Assembly: GCF_000143415.4 (NCBI RefSeq)
Contig: NW_003314323.1
Coordinates: forward strand, 810,499 to 874,498
Reading direction: 5' to 3'
Source: Selaginella moellendorffii
Lineage: Eukaryota; Streptophyta; Lycopodiopsida; Selaginellales; Selaginellaceae
DNA: 64,000 nt
Shown here one piece after another: positions 1-12,571 of this stretch; position 1 is the stretch's first letter, and every line of letters begins with the position of its first letter. The notes below the pieces were generated by a model. That model did no database searches. It saw only the letters and a list, made by a program, of their open reading frames with translations, and was not told the origin of the DNA. A program made the translations under genes and the position numbers.

Positions 1-30
1 ACAATATTTAATTTATTTGGTAACAATTGG

Positions 31-303
31 TTGATGGTAGATCCTAGAATAAAATCATTCCTATCTTTCATATTATGGCACATGCTTGATGTGATATTTC
101 TTTCCGTTCTACCAAAAGTTAGTGCATATAATAAATTTGAGTATGTTTTTGAATTCAATGTATATAGACAATTAATATTGTACAACATAGTCCTATATAC
201 TTCATACAGAATTTATTATAACAACATTATTCGATGTTAGATCCTAGAATAAAATCGCCCTATCTTTTCACATAATGGCATAGCACATGTGAGGTGACAT
301 TTC
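31..303 (+). repeat. Direct repeat pair with a 200-base offset
   Basis: A block of about 70 bases starting TAGATCCTAGAATAAAATC at 38 recurs at 238, exactly 200 bases downstream. After the shared start the copies keep the same order of words (CCTATCTTT, ATAATGGCA/ATTATGGCA, GTGATATTT/GTGACATTT) with substitutions and small indels. The second copy ends just before the transposase-like gene at 344. It could be sub-terminal repeats of that element or an unrelated tandem duplication. I did not find an inverted copy after the gene. Confidence 0.7.
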
Positions 304-343
304 ATTATAAAAGTTCAGAGTTCCAAAACCTAAAGGCAACAAA

Positions 344-3300
344 ATGGAGGGCTTCCTTTTGCATTACCAAGATCACCCACCGCTTTCTATCTCCCAGAGT
401 CTTATTTCAGAAAGTTTTCTTTGCCGACATTTCGATCTTTCTCTCGGTTCTATTTCATTGGAAGCTGTGATTCGCAACAACATTGGTGTAGTTGAACGAT
501 CGGAGTTTCTTCTTTCGGGTGTAGGTGAAGGTGGACAACATTGGGATTTGCAACATTCCAAGTCGAAAGAGATTCGAGTTTTTGGATCTCCAATCAAAGT
601 GCGAGGCTGTGATCCTGCTAAAGTCAATGTGAAGCAAGAGTCGGTCGTCATCATTTCTTCCTCTTCTAGTTCTAGTGGAGATGTTAGTCCAGTGCGAGCC
701 AAGAATTTCCAAACTCCAACTTCACTGATATTCCAAGCTGTTTGCAACGCTTTCCAGTTTTCCCGCCTCTCTATCGATGTGCGTTCCTTTCTGCATAGGC
801 TCGTTAGCGAGCTCCCATCTACATACAATGGCAATATCTTCTTTGAACTACCACCTCTTGTCATCTCAAAACGAANNNNNNNNNNNNNNNNNNNNNNNNN
901 NNNNNNNNNNNNNNNNNNNNNNNNNNNNNNNNNNNNNNNNNNNNNNNNNNNNNNNNNNNNNNNNNNNNNNNNNNNCACACATTTCCAACATTTCGAAGGC
1001 ACAGTGTCCATGGTTCATTGTGGTGGGTATTTGGATTGTGTGAATAAAGCATGCAATCAAGAGCGTGGTAAAAACTCCATATTTTTTGAAGGATCTGCAA
1101 CCAATCCTCCCCTCTGTGACACCATTGGTGTTGGATTCAAGTGTCGGTTTTGCAAGAATGCTCCATTGTGTCGTGCCATCTGCGGGGCCAAGATGTACTA
1201 TTTTCTTCCACGGGATGGAGAGGTTGGTAGAGCTGCAGTACATATTGGCACGCACACACATCCAATGCAGGAAGGGATACAAAGGAGTTCAGTCAACCAT
1301 TTCAAAGATGCAGTGCAGATAGAGACTGTGAGAAACTCATCTGCAACTCCGAAGCATGTTCAGAAGATAGTGCTCAAGGATTTTATCGCAAATACTTTAC
1401 TTGATCCGGACTACAAGAATACTCAACTGGATGAGGCTAGCTTGCAGGAGTTACTACGACATGTGCAACCTGCAACTAGCCTTAGAAGGTATGAAAATAT
1501 TATTACATACTTTTCAATAATATCTCTCTTACATTTTGTTTTATTTAGGATAAAGTCTTGGATGTGTGAATCTCGAGAGGGGAAACTCCAATCAAAAATC
1601 GACTCAATCCTTGAACTAAAACGGACTTGTCCCTATGAGTTTATCCATGGGAGTTTATTTCCAGATCAAGTCGTTAGTGAGCAAGAGCGCCCCTTCGTTT
1701 TCAAAATGTCTACCATGGGCCCTGCCTCTTGTGTGGATCTTGTTTCCCGAATGGATATGTCTGGGTCAAGTGACCTTGCTAATGCATGGGTACATTTTGA
1801 CCATATGGAGCGGGTGGCAGGTTGGACAACCATGGGAGCTCATGTGTATGATCCAAGGTAGTTTTTTTTCTCATTATCTTAAAATGGTTTTAAACATTGC
1901 ACTTTTCACAGGCTACGTTGTAACTTGACAATTGCAACGGTAGAGTTTAAAGTACAAGACCAGATGGCTCAAGAAATATTTTGGAAGTCCCTCTCCGACA
2001 TTGTATTGAAGCGAACTGGTAAGCCTGCCAACTTTCGCGGTTTCATGGCAGATGGGGCTGGGGCTAATTGGAATGGTGTCCGGGCAGTCTTTGGGAATGG
2101 TCTACCCCTAGAAGGTCGTGAGAGGACATGTGAGTTCCATTGGGCTCAGAGCCTAAACCAACACTGCCACCTTATCAAGCCAGATTTCCAATTAGCATTT
2201 AAGGAGTTGTGCAAACAATGGCAAGCTGCACCTTCTGAAGAAGAGCATGAGGCAAAAGCAAACGAGATTCGAATGTGGTGGTGTGAAGATGGCCATACTG
2301 ACGTAAGTTGTCTACCACAACTTGAGTCATGGTTGGGGTGGTGGGAAGTTAGAATGTTCCAATGGGGACATCACTCTTTTCAGGTTGGTTTTTCTTTTTT
2401 TCCTCTCTTTTTATTGCTTTTTAATATCATCTTTTTATAAGGATCAACCACTTGAGGATCTTGCATACACCCCAACTGTGAATCTCTTAGAGAGTAAACA
2501 TTGGAGTTGGCGTTCCTCTGAGGCAGGGAAAGGGAAGATGAGTCTATATGAAGCATGTCTATCAGATTTGATATGCGCTGTAGAGCAGTCTTCAAAAGCC
2601 TTGGCATTTGAGGAAGGAAGATACATGGGAACAGGACCTTCGGTTGAGATGTTACACGATCGGATGAAGAAGAAAGTGACTCCACCAGCACGAACAATGG
2701 CAACTGCAGTGGAGGAAGTGGTCCCCGGCACATCTATGGAGTACACTCCTCGGGCTTCTATTGGTGATATGAAGACCGTCCGCTCAAAGCGTCGATTTTC
2801 TTTTGCTGGTGAAGATGTTGGCACGGATCTTGGAGCAAAAAGCTCTCACAGGCCTGATGTTGAGTATCATTTTGCTCCAAGACATCGCCCCAGAACCGAA
2901 CCACATCAAGTGGCTGATGAAGAAAGTGCATCACAACAGGTTGAAATTGCTTATCGTAGTGTGGAGCCGAAGCAATGGGCAATCCGTCGAGTGCCAGCGA
3001 AATCAAATGTAAGGTGTGTGGGGATGCTTCCAAGGGGCAAGTGTTGAGCTTGGATCCGTGGTGATAAGTCTGCTTCTGTTCCAGCCCCATGTTTCCATGG
3101 GGAACGAAAGCAAGCAGGATTTTCAAGATGGTGTTGGTTATATTGCTACAACTCTGATGTCAACCATACAAAGCGGCTTGAAGACACTATAGTGACTAAA
3201 CCTGATGCAGTACCTAAAGAATGGCCGGTTGCTAATGGGGTTGCGCTCACATCGGATGAGATTGAAAACCTTGAGAAATCTGGTTTCAATCTTGAGAGGA

Positions 3301-3718
3301 GAGTTGGAAATATGAGTGACAAAACCAGGACTATTCCTACAGAGATGCACAGGAGGCCAGCACGAAAAGGTAAGGCAGTTAAATTTATTGGTACCGTCTC
3401 CAAGCAGAAGCAAGGTAAAATAAACTTGGCTCAAACACTTGAGTGTGAGATTCTCTCCACGAAGTACATCACTGCGCTCGCAAAGGAGTACACAGTCAAA
3501 CAGAAGGTGGAGAGTACACAATTGCCATTCAAGACTTTCCTTCTTGCACATGTTCAGACTTTACGAAGCGCGAGGAACATGGGAAGGCATATGCTCCTTG
3601 CAAGCATATGTACTACATCTTCATCAACATCTTGCACCATGATCCTAAAGTGGATATTCATATACACCAAGCAAGCCTTACTATTGCTGAGTTGCAGAAA
3701 ACTTTTGGAGCTAATTAG
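344..3718 (+). pseudogene. Transposase-like gene (zinc finger + DDE-like core + SWIM finger), broken
   Basis: Probable mobile-element transposase, best described as Mutator-like by architecture. The frame from ATG 344 crosses three short GT-AG introns (1489-1548, 1858-1911, 2384-2441) that join in frame. In order: a Ser-rich N-terminus; the assembly gap; a Cys/His cluster (CRFCKNAPLC ... THTHP, about 1140-1263) like the WRKY-GCM1 fingers of MULE transposases; a core with FDHMERVAGW (near 1797), MADGAGANWNGV (near 2046) and CEFHWAQ (near 2130), resembling DDE-transposase blocks; and a SWIM-type finger CTC...CKH at 3545-3615. A TGA at 3045-3047 interrupts the frame, and the SWIM finger lies in another frame from about 3505, so one or more indels are needed. 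This suggests a relic rather than an active gene. Family assignment is an inference; a domesticated relative is possible. Confidence 0.6.
876..975. other. Assembly gap (100 N)
   Basis: Exactly 100 undetermined bases, the usual placeholder for a gap of unknown size. It falls inside the first exon of the transposase-like gene, so the true length and frame there are unknown. Confidence 0.99.
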
Positions 3719-4344
3719 ATTTTCCAGCACTATCGATGTTTATTCTCTATCAATAATATAAACTAATTATACCTTATATAATTAATAAAAATATTTTATT
3801 ATTTCACTTTTCATTTCATATACTTGTAAGGTTCTTTTCGCAATACTACCCATAGTATTTGTGAGTCTCCATTTTTGTCTTTACCTTCTCAAAAAATATT
3901 TCGTGATAGTCTTTCGGGTGTATGATGTTACAATGTATTGTGAGAGCATATGTACCATCACAGTTTTTTTTTTCCTTTCAAATGGTTATATGGCCTTATA
4001 TAGAATCTTAATTCAAATTTAATAATTTAAAAATTCTGATGAACCTGACATTTACTAGCTAGAAAGCACAGAGTACAAATTTAAAGAAGTGACAAGAATA
4101 CTCTTTTTGCAAACATTTTATTTTATATTCTAACAAACGTCTTTATTATTGCATGTAGTAAATATTTAAATTATTAGAACAAGAAGTGTCCTTTAGAACA
4201 TTTTTATCTATATAATATATAGAGAGTTATGAAATTATTAAGTTCGCCATAACTTTAAAATTTTAAAGTTTATAATGTTTGTACTAAATTACAATTGAAA
4301 ATTGAGCTCAACTCGTGAGCTCAACTCTTCAGCTCGTGAGCTCA
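3719..4344. other. AT-rich spacer, nothing recognised
   Basis: AT-rich sequence with no open frame of note. The last 60 bases contain a short repeated word, GAGCTCAACTC / GCTCGTGAGCTCAA (about 4302-4346). Confidence 0.6.
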
Positions 4345-4858
4345 AGTATGGTCCACGCTCAGTGAATAGAGATGGACAAATGGGGTAACTTGGTGAAGTG
4401 TTCAAGAGCCAGTTTTAGCTCCCCTAGGAGATCAAATGGTTAATGTTCATAATCCAAGTGTGGGTGGCACTATCTACTTGGATACCTGGTATAGTTCATT
4501 GGAACCTCACTCTAACCACATGGCTAGGGCACCTAAAGGCTTAAGGTGGGGAGAGTACCCACAAGGCTCACGTAGGGATGCAATGTTTCAAAATGTCACC
4601 CAAAAGTCTTGGATTGTAAAAAAGAAAAGGAGCAATCCTCTTGTATAGTGACCAAAGATATGGTGTTATAAAAGTCAATGGGACTTAGTGGGCAGGCTTT
4701 TAAGCCCTGACTCAATAGTAGTGTTGGCGAGCATAGTTATGGATAGAAAAGGATTTAGTGGGGATTGAAGAAGGGATATTAAAGAAGGGTGTTCACCATA
4801 TCTTTGAGCATTATAAGATGATGAAGTGTGGTCATGGGATGACCACTCATAAACCAAT
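4345..4858 (+). repeat. Family-B LTR fragment, left part
   Basis: From about 4372 this is recognisably the reverse complement of 51.1-51.6 kb, i.e. part of the LTR of the element at 50826-58341, in the opposite orientation. Shared words in order are GGGGTAACTTGGTGAAGTG, CAAGTGTGGGTGGCACTA, CTACTTGGATACCTG and GGGGAGAGTACCCA. It is much more diverged than the two LTRs at 50-58 kb are from each other. It stops at 4858, where the family-A element begins, and resumes at 12572. Confidence 0.85.
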
Positions 4859-5909
4859 TGTCGCGAATGTGATTTCGGGTATTGAAAGATACTTGTCGGC
4901 TAGTCCTTACGAACACTCTTTCTTTACTGCCATGACAGCAAAAGGTCGGTATTGCTGAACTTGTTATCAATTCCCACTTGAGCTAGTTGAGAAACTGGTA
5001 AATGACCATGCACTTAAATCGGATAAACATAAGGTAGGAACCCTATGTGTTTCTTGTTGAGCATACTCTGCCTAATTTGAGAAACTCCTATCATTAGTTT
5101 ACACTTGCTAGTGTCAAAAACCCTGGCAATATTGAGCTTGGTCCCTCAATATTGCTAGATGATAGCTTACCGTGTCTGCTAAACACCCTCGCTATCATGC
5201 CCTTTGTGTTAGTCTCATTTCGGTCCCAAATGTTAATTATGGAAAGTGTCTAGATTCGCTCATTTGGCATATCTACGGAATGTAGAGATTAGCCTAACTC
5301 CTGATACTAAGGGAAGCTTGGGGTGAAAGCCCAAAGCGGTTCCTCAAGGGGGGGGGGGGGGGTGTTAGGGGGTTTCAAATGTATAGTTGTATAGTAGGGA
5401 TAGTGGGTAGGTCGGGTATGGCCAACCTAAGGCATAGTTTAGCTCTTATTTGCGTGCTTGTCCTTGTTCTACGTCCGGCTTATGTCTAAGCCCAAGTTCT
5501 ATACTATGCTAGCTAGTGGAGTACCCATGTCCTTGCGTTAGGCCACAGGTATGCCGAAATAGCGCCAAACTCTGTTTGGCTTCGTTTTGCGTGCTAGTCC
5601 TGGCATTGGGATACTAGTTGCTCTAGGACTGTTCTAAGTCGCTCCGGGCTTCTATCCCTTTGCTCCTTATGCTGCATGCTAGGGAGTTGCTCCGCGGTCT
5701 AGTTCCATCACTCTTTGGCTCCATACTTGGGAGTTTGGCACCGTTCCTTTGTTCAATGGCCCAAGGCCTTGAACCTCGGGTTCCACACCACTGTCCTTTG
5801 GACACGTGGTATATGACACATAGCACATGGAGGTTTAGGTTTCGCTTCATGGTGTGATCCTATGGTAAATCACCATAGGATAAAGGGTAAAAAACCCACG
5901 TGCGCTACA
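4859..5909 (+). repeat. Family-A 5' LTR (1051 bases)
   Basis: Starts TGTCGCGAATGTGA and ends CACGTGCGCTACA. Contains a 15-base run of G at 5348-5362. It is 389 bases shorter than its partner, because the right LTR has extra segments near 11570-11650, 11766-11965 and 12010-12090 that are absent here. Confidence 0.9.
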
Positions 5910-5910
5910 T

Positions 5911-5923
5911 TTGGTATCAGAGG
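5911..5923 (+). other. Primer-binding site (initiator Met tRNA type)
   Basis: TTGGTATCAGAGG follows the left LTR after one base. TGGTATCAGAG is the standard plant complement of the 3' end of initiator methionine tRNA. Confidence 0.85.
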
Positions 5924-8168
5924 ATATGTCTTAGTGAGTACTATTCAATGAGATTGGGCAACTAGTCTCGTTGCATACGCAGAGATGAAAACAATGATAT
6001 GAGTGGGTACACGTTTGGGTGCAATGACTTCGTAATCATTCCTTGGGTATGGATTTGGTTATCTTGTTGTACCTTATGATGTGAGCTTGCTCTTGGGTTT
6101 ATAAGATGGATTTGAGGTATACCATTTTGCACGAGTTTGCACTTGGGCTCGTGAGTTAGACACATTAGCAACTCAAAGTCACACTTTGGGTTGGCAAGAT
6201 TAATAATAGCCTATCGATGGTTCCATGAGTTGTTCTTTGTACCATGGGAAAAAGTAAACCTTCAATGGGTTTGCTATGAGTGGCAAATATGCTGGTCCGT
6301 AGCTGTTTAGCACGGCACTAGTGGATCTTTCCTAGGCATGATTATGAGTGGAGAATCAAGATTGTAGGGATTAATATATTAGTTCGAGTAGTCATTGCTG
6401 TGCTCTCTCATAAACTTTTCTTGGATTGGACTAAAGGCAGTGCAAATGCAAGCTTGAGGTTTAGTCAAAGATGAGACTGAAAAGAGAGTTGTTAGGGACG
6501 AAGGATCAAACACATAAATCATTTTCTCTTCTTGGAGAAATAATTTGCAACGAGGTGTTGACTCATTGCTCATGTTCACATCATACAATCAAGAGTCCCT
6601 ACCTTGATGCATGTTAGTTATGATGGTCTTACAAATGGCGAGTTATGAGATGGATAGTGGTGAAGTGCTAATCCATTTCTAGGCTTGCTATTGAAGACTT
6701 GGGTTGCAATGCTCAATTCTTTTCCGGGGAACCTTGCTATTGCTCCTTGAGTAACTTGGTGTTGGATTAGTTTTGAGTTTGGTCAAAAAGAGAATGGCGT
6801 GAGCTTGTTCATGTTGTGAATTAAAATTAGTGGTGTTGGGTGTTGTAAAGCTCTATTGGTGGAGTGTGGCATTTATGTTGCATTTTGTCGAATTGAGTTA
6901 GCACTTGATAGTCACATAAACCTTTGAAGTAATGATATGGGTGTTGCTCGTAGTGTTGCTCAATTGATGATCAAGTCATTGTGATACTTATATTATATCC
7001 ATGTGATAGTGAGCAATATGTTTATGAAGTTTTTTGATTAAACGATAATCATCCCCAAATTGGTTGATGGTGAAACTAGTTTACTTGCACATAATAGCAT
7101 TGTAGTAACTTTGACTGGATTCTCGATGGTGATCCATTATGCTAAGTTTAAGTTGGTTCTTTAGTTCTTTGAGTTTGCCCATAAGGTGTTGATAAGGGTT
7201 ATAGCATTCACTTGCTATAGCTTGTTGGTTTATCCATTAACACTTGGAGTAGATTGTTGGATGGAGAAGATGTGTAGTTAAGGCATTGACATCACTAGCA
7301 CTTGTGTTAGTGGAAGTGGCATTGTTGTTCGAGTGATGAGGAATTTTCCTTAGAGTTTGATTTTCCATGTCATTTTTTTTTGTTAATGGTTTGGCTTCAC
7401 ATTGGATCTTAAAGGTTGTTGAAAAAGAGTGTTAGTGCAATATGGATATCTGAAGATATAGTTTTCGTGATCAAGCCTTGGATGTTCCATTTGCATTTTG
7501 CGGATATCGGTGTTGGATATCAGAAAAATGGGCAAAGATGTTCGAGGCTTAAGTATACTATGGGTTATGAGAATTGGTGTTGAAGTGAACCTATGTGAAG
7601 TTGTACGTAGGAGGAAGTTGGTTAAGTCTTAAAAGTTTGTATTCCTGAACTAAGAGTCATTCTTTCTCTGGGATGGAAAAAATTTCCACAAATTTTCTTA
7701 TATTTTTCTAATGGCTGATCTATTAGTCACTTTGTTCGAAAACCATTCCGTTTTCATAAGCCAATACAAACTAGTGAAGGGGTTGGAGTTGACTTAGGTT
7801 AGCTTAGACCTTAGTAGGTAGTTTGTATGATGCAACCCGAAAGGGATACTAACTTTTAGGGTTAAGACAATTGAGTTGGATAGAATTTGGAGTTGGTGTA
7901 GAAGAGTGGTTATTGCACTTTTCTAAGAAAGGTGATCCTTGTGCCTTTTTTTTATAGCATTGTGCTTGGTGGCAGGTTGCACTTTGCATTTCATTAGACT
8001 CTATGAGAGTAGTGAGCTCTCACTGATCTTGACTTAGTCTTGGTAGCCTTGTGCCTTGGCTAAGGATAGTGATGTCCAAGTTAATTGTTTAAGGTTGAGA
8101 TGTTAGTACCCGTACTAAAGCCTTATTTATGAGGAGGTTGTGTGCTGATATGAGTTCTTCTCATATGC

Positions 8169-8447
8169 TTTATTTCGTTAAAGTGGAATTTATTCAGTAA
8201 AGTGGGACATTAATTAGCATGTGTCCACATGCCATTTCCTAGTACTTAATTAATATTTATTAATATTTCTATCAGTTTTTTAATTTATTTTTTATATTTC
8301 ACAATATTATAACACAAAATCATATGAAAATTTTTTAATTTATAAATTATAAAGCTAAAACTTCAATTTTTTATTGTTGTTATAAAAATGGCATGTGGCC
8401 ACACACCATAAGTGGGATAATGAAAAGTTCCACTTTAACGAAATAAA
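8169..8447. mobile_element. Small inverted-repeat element (MITE) inside family A
   Basis: A perfect 20-base terminal inverted repeat: TTTATTTCGTTAAAGTGGAA at 8169-8188 and its reverse complement at 8428-8447. Similarity continues inward (GTGTCCACATGCCATT / AATGGCATGTGGCCACAC). The core is very AT-rich with no reading frame. If the repeat proper is taken to start TTTCG, both ends are flanked by TA, as for Stowaway/mariner-type elements; this border choice is an inference. Confidence 0.8.
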
Positions 8448-11119
8448 ACATTTATGGTTTTCACTTTAGTTTCGGCTGAGTATTGATCATGCATAGTTAG
8501 CCTCTTCAAAAGCATGTTCAGAGCTATTGGTTAAACGTGTCGATAAACTTATTGCGGTTGAGTTGAATTCAAGTGGTTATTTAGTTTGTGCTTGTCCATG
8601 AACCTTTATCTCACACTTAGGGTATTACGTTTATATTGGAGAAGCATATGACTCAATGGCACGAGTTTAGTGTTTGGGTCTCGTGAAGGCAAGTTGAAAG
8701 AGTGATTGTTAGTTGCTTTGCAACTAGTGATTGCTTGTAGAATTTATCAGTGATGGGTTTACTTTACTGAATGGTATTGCGGAGGATCGTGTTATTAGAT
8801 TTACATGGTTTCTTTCCATGTTGGCATATCAATTTCTTTATCGATATCATTTGGTTATGTTTAGTTCATAGTGTTGGATTTCATTGAGTCTTGGACGTGG
8901 TGAATTACTCCTTGATGAAGTGTTATTTGTAAATGAGTTTTGTTGAAGGATTGGTCTTGGATATTAGGTATAGTATCTTCGACTTTGGTTAGCTTGGTTG
9001 CAAAAGAGTTTTGAGTGGTGATTCACTCTTGCTTTCTTTTAGCTTTGTTATGGTGTTGATAGTATTAAAGTGATGCTTTGTTGTTGACATTATTTGATGT
9101 TGAGATTCAAGTGAGATGGGATGTCTCTCTTTAAGATTAATATTAAGTTTCATTAGTCTTGATAAATATAGTGTTGATGGTTTAATTGTAGCTTGGTGTT
9201 ATTAGCATTTGTACAATTGCTAGTTAGCAACTGTATTGACGTTCAAATGAACTGAGTGGCAAGTTTGAGTTAGTTGTGTTCTAAACGAGATTATTTAGTA
9301 GGGGTTGAGCTTTAACTTTTCCTTGAAAAGTGATTTAGTCATGGACTATGTTAATTCTACAAGAGGAAGAGTTAGTGATCAATATTAAAGTGATTGAATT
9401 CTTATTAGATTTAAGTTGGGATATATTGATCATTGATGATTCTTCTTGTGCTTGTTATAAAGCGAGTTACATCTTGCTATAGATGGATTCATGGAGGATC
9501 GTTTAATGATCACTTGTTGAGCATAACTTCATTGTACTTGACTTTTCGATTGATGCAAATATGCTCTTCATTAGCTTTGCATTATGAAGTTTAGCTTATG
9601 GATGTGTTAAGGAGGATGTTGTGGGTTATGCCATGATTTCTTCTTTGGCATTGAAGTTAGTTCATGTAAGACTTGTGATCATTATTAGGCAAAACCTAGC
9701 TATAGACTTCTTTGAGCTTTTAGTTTTTTGAGTTATCATGCTTTTGGTCCATTTGTTTGAAGTTGTTGGGGAGGCATTCTAGCTCCTAAGATTCGATGAA
9801 GTTAGTATTTGCATCTAGCAATTATTGGTGATGATTGACTATCATTTAGAATAGTTTATTATCTTTGTCGAAGGTTTTATTTGATTATTGTTAATATAAA
9901 ATGATTTGATGTTCTTCGGGATGGTGGATTCCTTTTTTGACGATAATTATGCATATCTCTTATTGATGGGATGATTGATGATCTTTCATGATAGTTAGTG
10001 GTTTTCCTTGGTGGCTTATGGCTTTTCGCAATATCACATGTTTTTTGTGGTTTGCTCTAAATTGGTTTCTTGGATTTGAGATATCAGTAGGATGTTGCTG
10101 ACACTTGCTTGAGCAACTTTAGTTCCTTGGTATTATTGACCAGGATCTATTCAAATTGACTAGTGCGATAGTTGGCATGAACGAGTGTTTGTTGGTTTTA
10201 CCACATTCATTCTATTCTGTTGATTATTACTTGAGTTAGTTTTGATAGATTGGGATGTTATTTCCTTCAAGTGATACATTCACAAGCATTTTGCTTGTCA
10301 GTCAATAATACTTTGTGTTCTTTGAGTTATCTTTGGTAAATCGCTTGGCATTCTGTCTGCTATCTTTGATAGTTAAGCTTTATCATTGAGCTTATTTGAT
10401 AGTATCCTTGCTCTTGAATTTTGTTGGCTGGTACATCTTGTGTTTGCCACTTATGATGATCTTGGTGGTTCATATACTATACTACTAGTTTATTGAATGA
10501 TAACTTACTTGGAATAATAGATGGACAATATTAAAGTCAGAGACAATGATATCTTAGAGTCTTAATTATCAGTGAATAAATCTTATATTAGAACACCCTT
10601 TGAGTTTGGGCTAGTATAGGTAAACTGGCTTCGGCACTTCGTATGCATAGTGAAATCTTTAGTCATGGGGTAGCTACTGTCGACTGGTCACATAACCCGC
10701 CTCTTTGTTGATGTTCCTTATTCTGTTCAAAGGGTGTGACCATGTAAACAACTCTAACTGCTTGTTTATAGTAGTCTATCTAAACCTTACTGACAAGTTT
10801 GGTTTCTTTGCTCATGAGGGTTGGGGCCTCTACCTTCTCTCTCTATGCCACATGCGGGCAGGGGCATATCACACTTTTGTAAGTTGGGTGACAACTAGAG
10901 CAGCAAGGGTGGCTAACTCCGTTAGTCATTTACTTGTCGGCAATGGCTAGAAGGTGTTTGAGTGGGTAGCACATCCGCGTTAGACAAAGAGGTTACCCTA
11001 ACTCATTTAAGTTTGTGCATTTCTCACATAGTGTGAATACTGTGAACTTTTTTCTGGAGTTGTTTCTTTGGTAGTATTCTAGACTGGAGTATGCATCGAC
11101 GAGGACGTTGATCTTCCCT

Positions 11120-11131
11120 AGGGGGGGAGAG
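11120..11131 (+). other. Polypurine tract of family A
   Basis: AGGGGGGGAGAG lies directly before the TGTCGCG start of the right LTR, the expected place for plus-strand priming. Confidence 0.8.
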
Positions 11132-12571
11132 TGTCGCGAATATGACTTCAGGTATCGAAAGATACTTGTCAGTCAGTCCTTACGGACACTCTTTCCTTAC
11201 TGCCATGATGGCAGAAGGTCGGTATTGTTGGACTCGTTATCAATTCCCACTTGAGTTAGTTGAGAAACTGGTCAATGACTGTGCACTTAAATCAGATAAA
11301 CATAAGGTAGGAACCCTATGTGTTTCTTACTGAGCATACTCGGCCTGGTTTGAGAAACTTTTGTCATTGGCTTGCACTTGCTAGTATCAAGAACCCCTGC
11401 GATATTGAGCTTGGTCCCTCAATATTGCTAGACGATAGCTTACCGTGTCTGCCAAACACTCTTGCTATCATGCCCTTTGTGTTAGTCTCATTTCGGTCCC
11501 AAATGTTAATTATAGAAAGTGTCTAGATTCGCTCATTTGGCATATCTATAGAATGTAAAGATTGGCCTGAACACAATGCTATTCGTCCTGTGTCCAAATT
11601 CGCAATTTAATGCCATTTCATATTTAATAAGTTTTGAGCTTGTCCCAAAGACTAACTCCTGATACTAAGGGAAGTTTGGGGTGAAAGCCCAAAGCGTGTG
11701 TTGCTTAAGGGGGGGGGGGGGGATGTGGAGGGTTTCAAATGTATAGTAGGGTATAGTAGGGATAGAATTTATATAAGTTGGAAATTTAAATGAGCTCTTT
11801 AAAATATCAATAGTAGGCAAGGTCATTAGTGTATATATAAAATGCATAACTCTAATAAATTATTAAATTTATTTCTTTAATAAAGTTAAAATGTTTAATT
11901 AAAATTTTAATTATATATTTTACAAAATAGAAAAATAACCTCAAAGATATGATACAAGTATAATATATGGGTAGGTTGGGCATGGCCGACCAACCTAAGG
12001 CATAGTCTAGCTTCATATTTATAAGCTAAATGTATAAATATACATTTGTGATACATTTGTGTTTTGGTTGAGATGTCTCTATTGCCTAAAACCTGCTTGC
12101 ATGTTTGTCCTTGTTCTGTGTCCGGCTTGGGTTTAAGCCCAAGTTCCATACCATGCTAGCTGGTGGAGTACCTATGTCCTTGTGTTAGGCCACCGATATG
12201 CCAAAATAGCACTAAACTCAGTTTGGCTCTGTTTTGCGTGTTGGTCCTAGCATTGGGATGCTGGTTGCTCTAGGACTGTTCCAAGTCACTCTGGGCTCCT
12301 GTCCCTTTGCTCCTTGGGCTGCATGCTCGGGAAATGCTCCGTGGTCCGGTTCTGTCACTCATTGGCTCCATGCTTGGGAGTTTGGCACCGTTCCTTCCGT
12401 CAATGGCCCAAGGCCCTGAACCTTAGGTTCCACACCACTGTCCTTTAGACATGTGGCATATGACATGTGGTATATGACACGTGGCATGTGGAGGGTTTAG
12501 GTTCCATTTCGTGGTGTGATCCTATGGTAAATCACCATAGGATAAAAGGTAAAAAAACCACGTGTGCTACA
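11132..12571 (+). repeat. Family-A 3' LTR (1440 bases)
   Basis: Starts TGTCGCGAATATGA and ends CACGTGTGCTACA. Homologous to 4859-5909 along its length, with additional AT-rich blocks. Contains a 14-base run of G at 11709-11722 at the same place as the left LTR's run. Confidence 0.9.

Larger units (their letters stand above)
4859..12571 (+). mobile_element. Complete non-coding LTR retrotransposon, family A (LARD-like)
   Basis: Two related terminal repeats begin TGTCGCGAAT and end GCTACA, flanked on both sides by the 5-base target duplication CCAAT (4854-4858 and 12572-12576). A primer-binding site follows the left LTR and a G-rich polypurine tract precedes the right one. The 5.2-kb interior has no reading frame over about 80 residues and no recognisable gag or pol, so the element would depend on proteins made elsewhere. 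The sense strand is strongly G over C (in 8881-8940 there are 15 G and 6 C). LTR divergence looks above 10% in the first 120 bases, so the insertion is old. Alternatively it is a once-coding element decayed beyond recognition, but the clean PBS, PPT and target duplication favour a non-autonomous element. Confidence 0.88.

Noticed and set aside
3009..3084. Possible fourth intron in the transposase-like gene (GTAAGG ... TTCCAG) that would remove the stop at 3045
   Set aside because: Splicing there puts the next exon in a frame that ends at a TAG near 3190, whereas the Cys-rich continuation lies in the unspliced frame.
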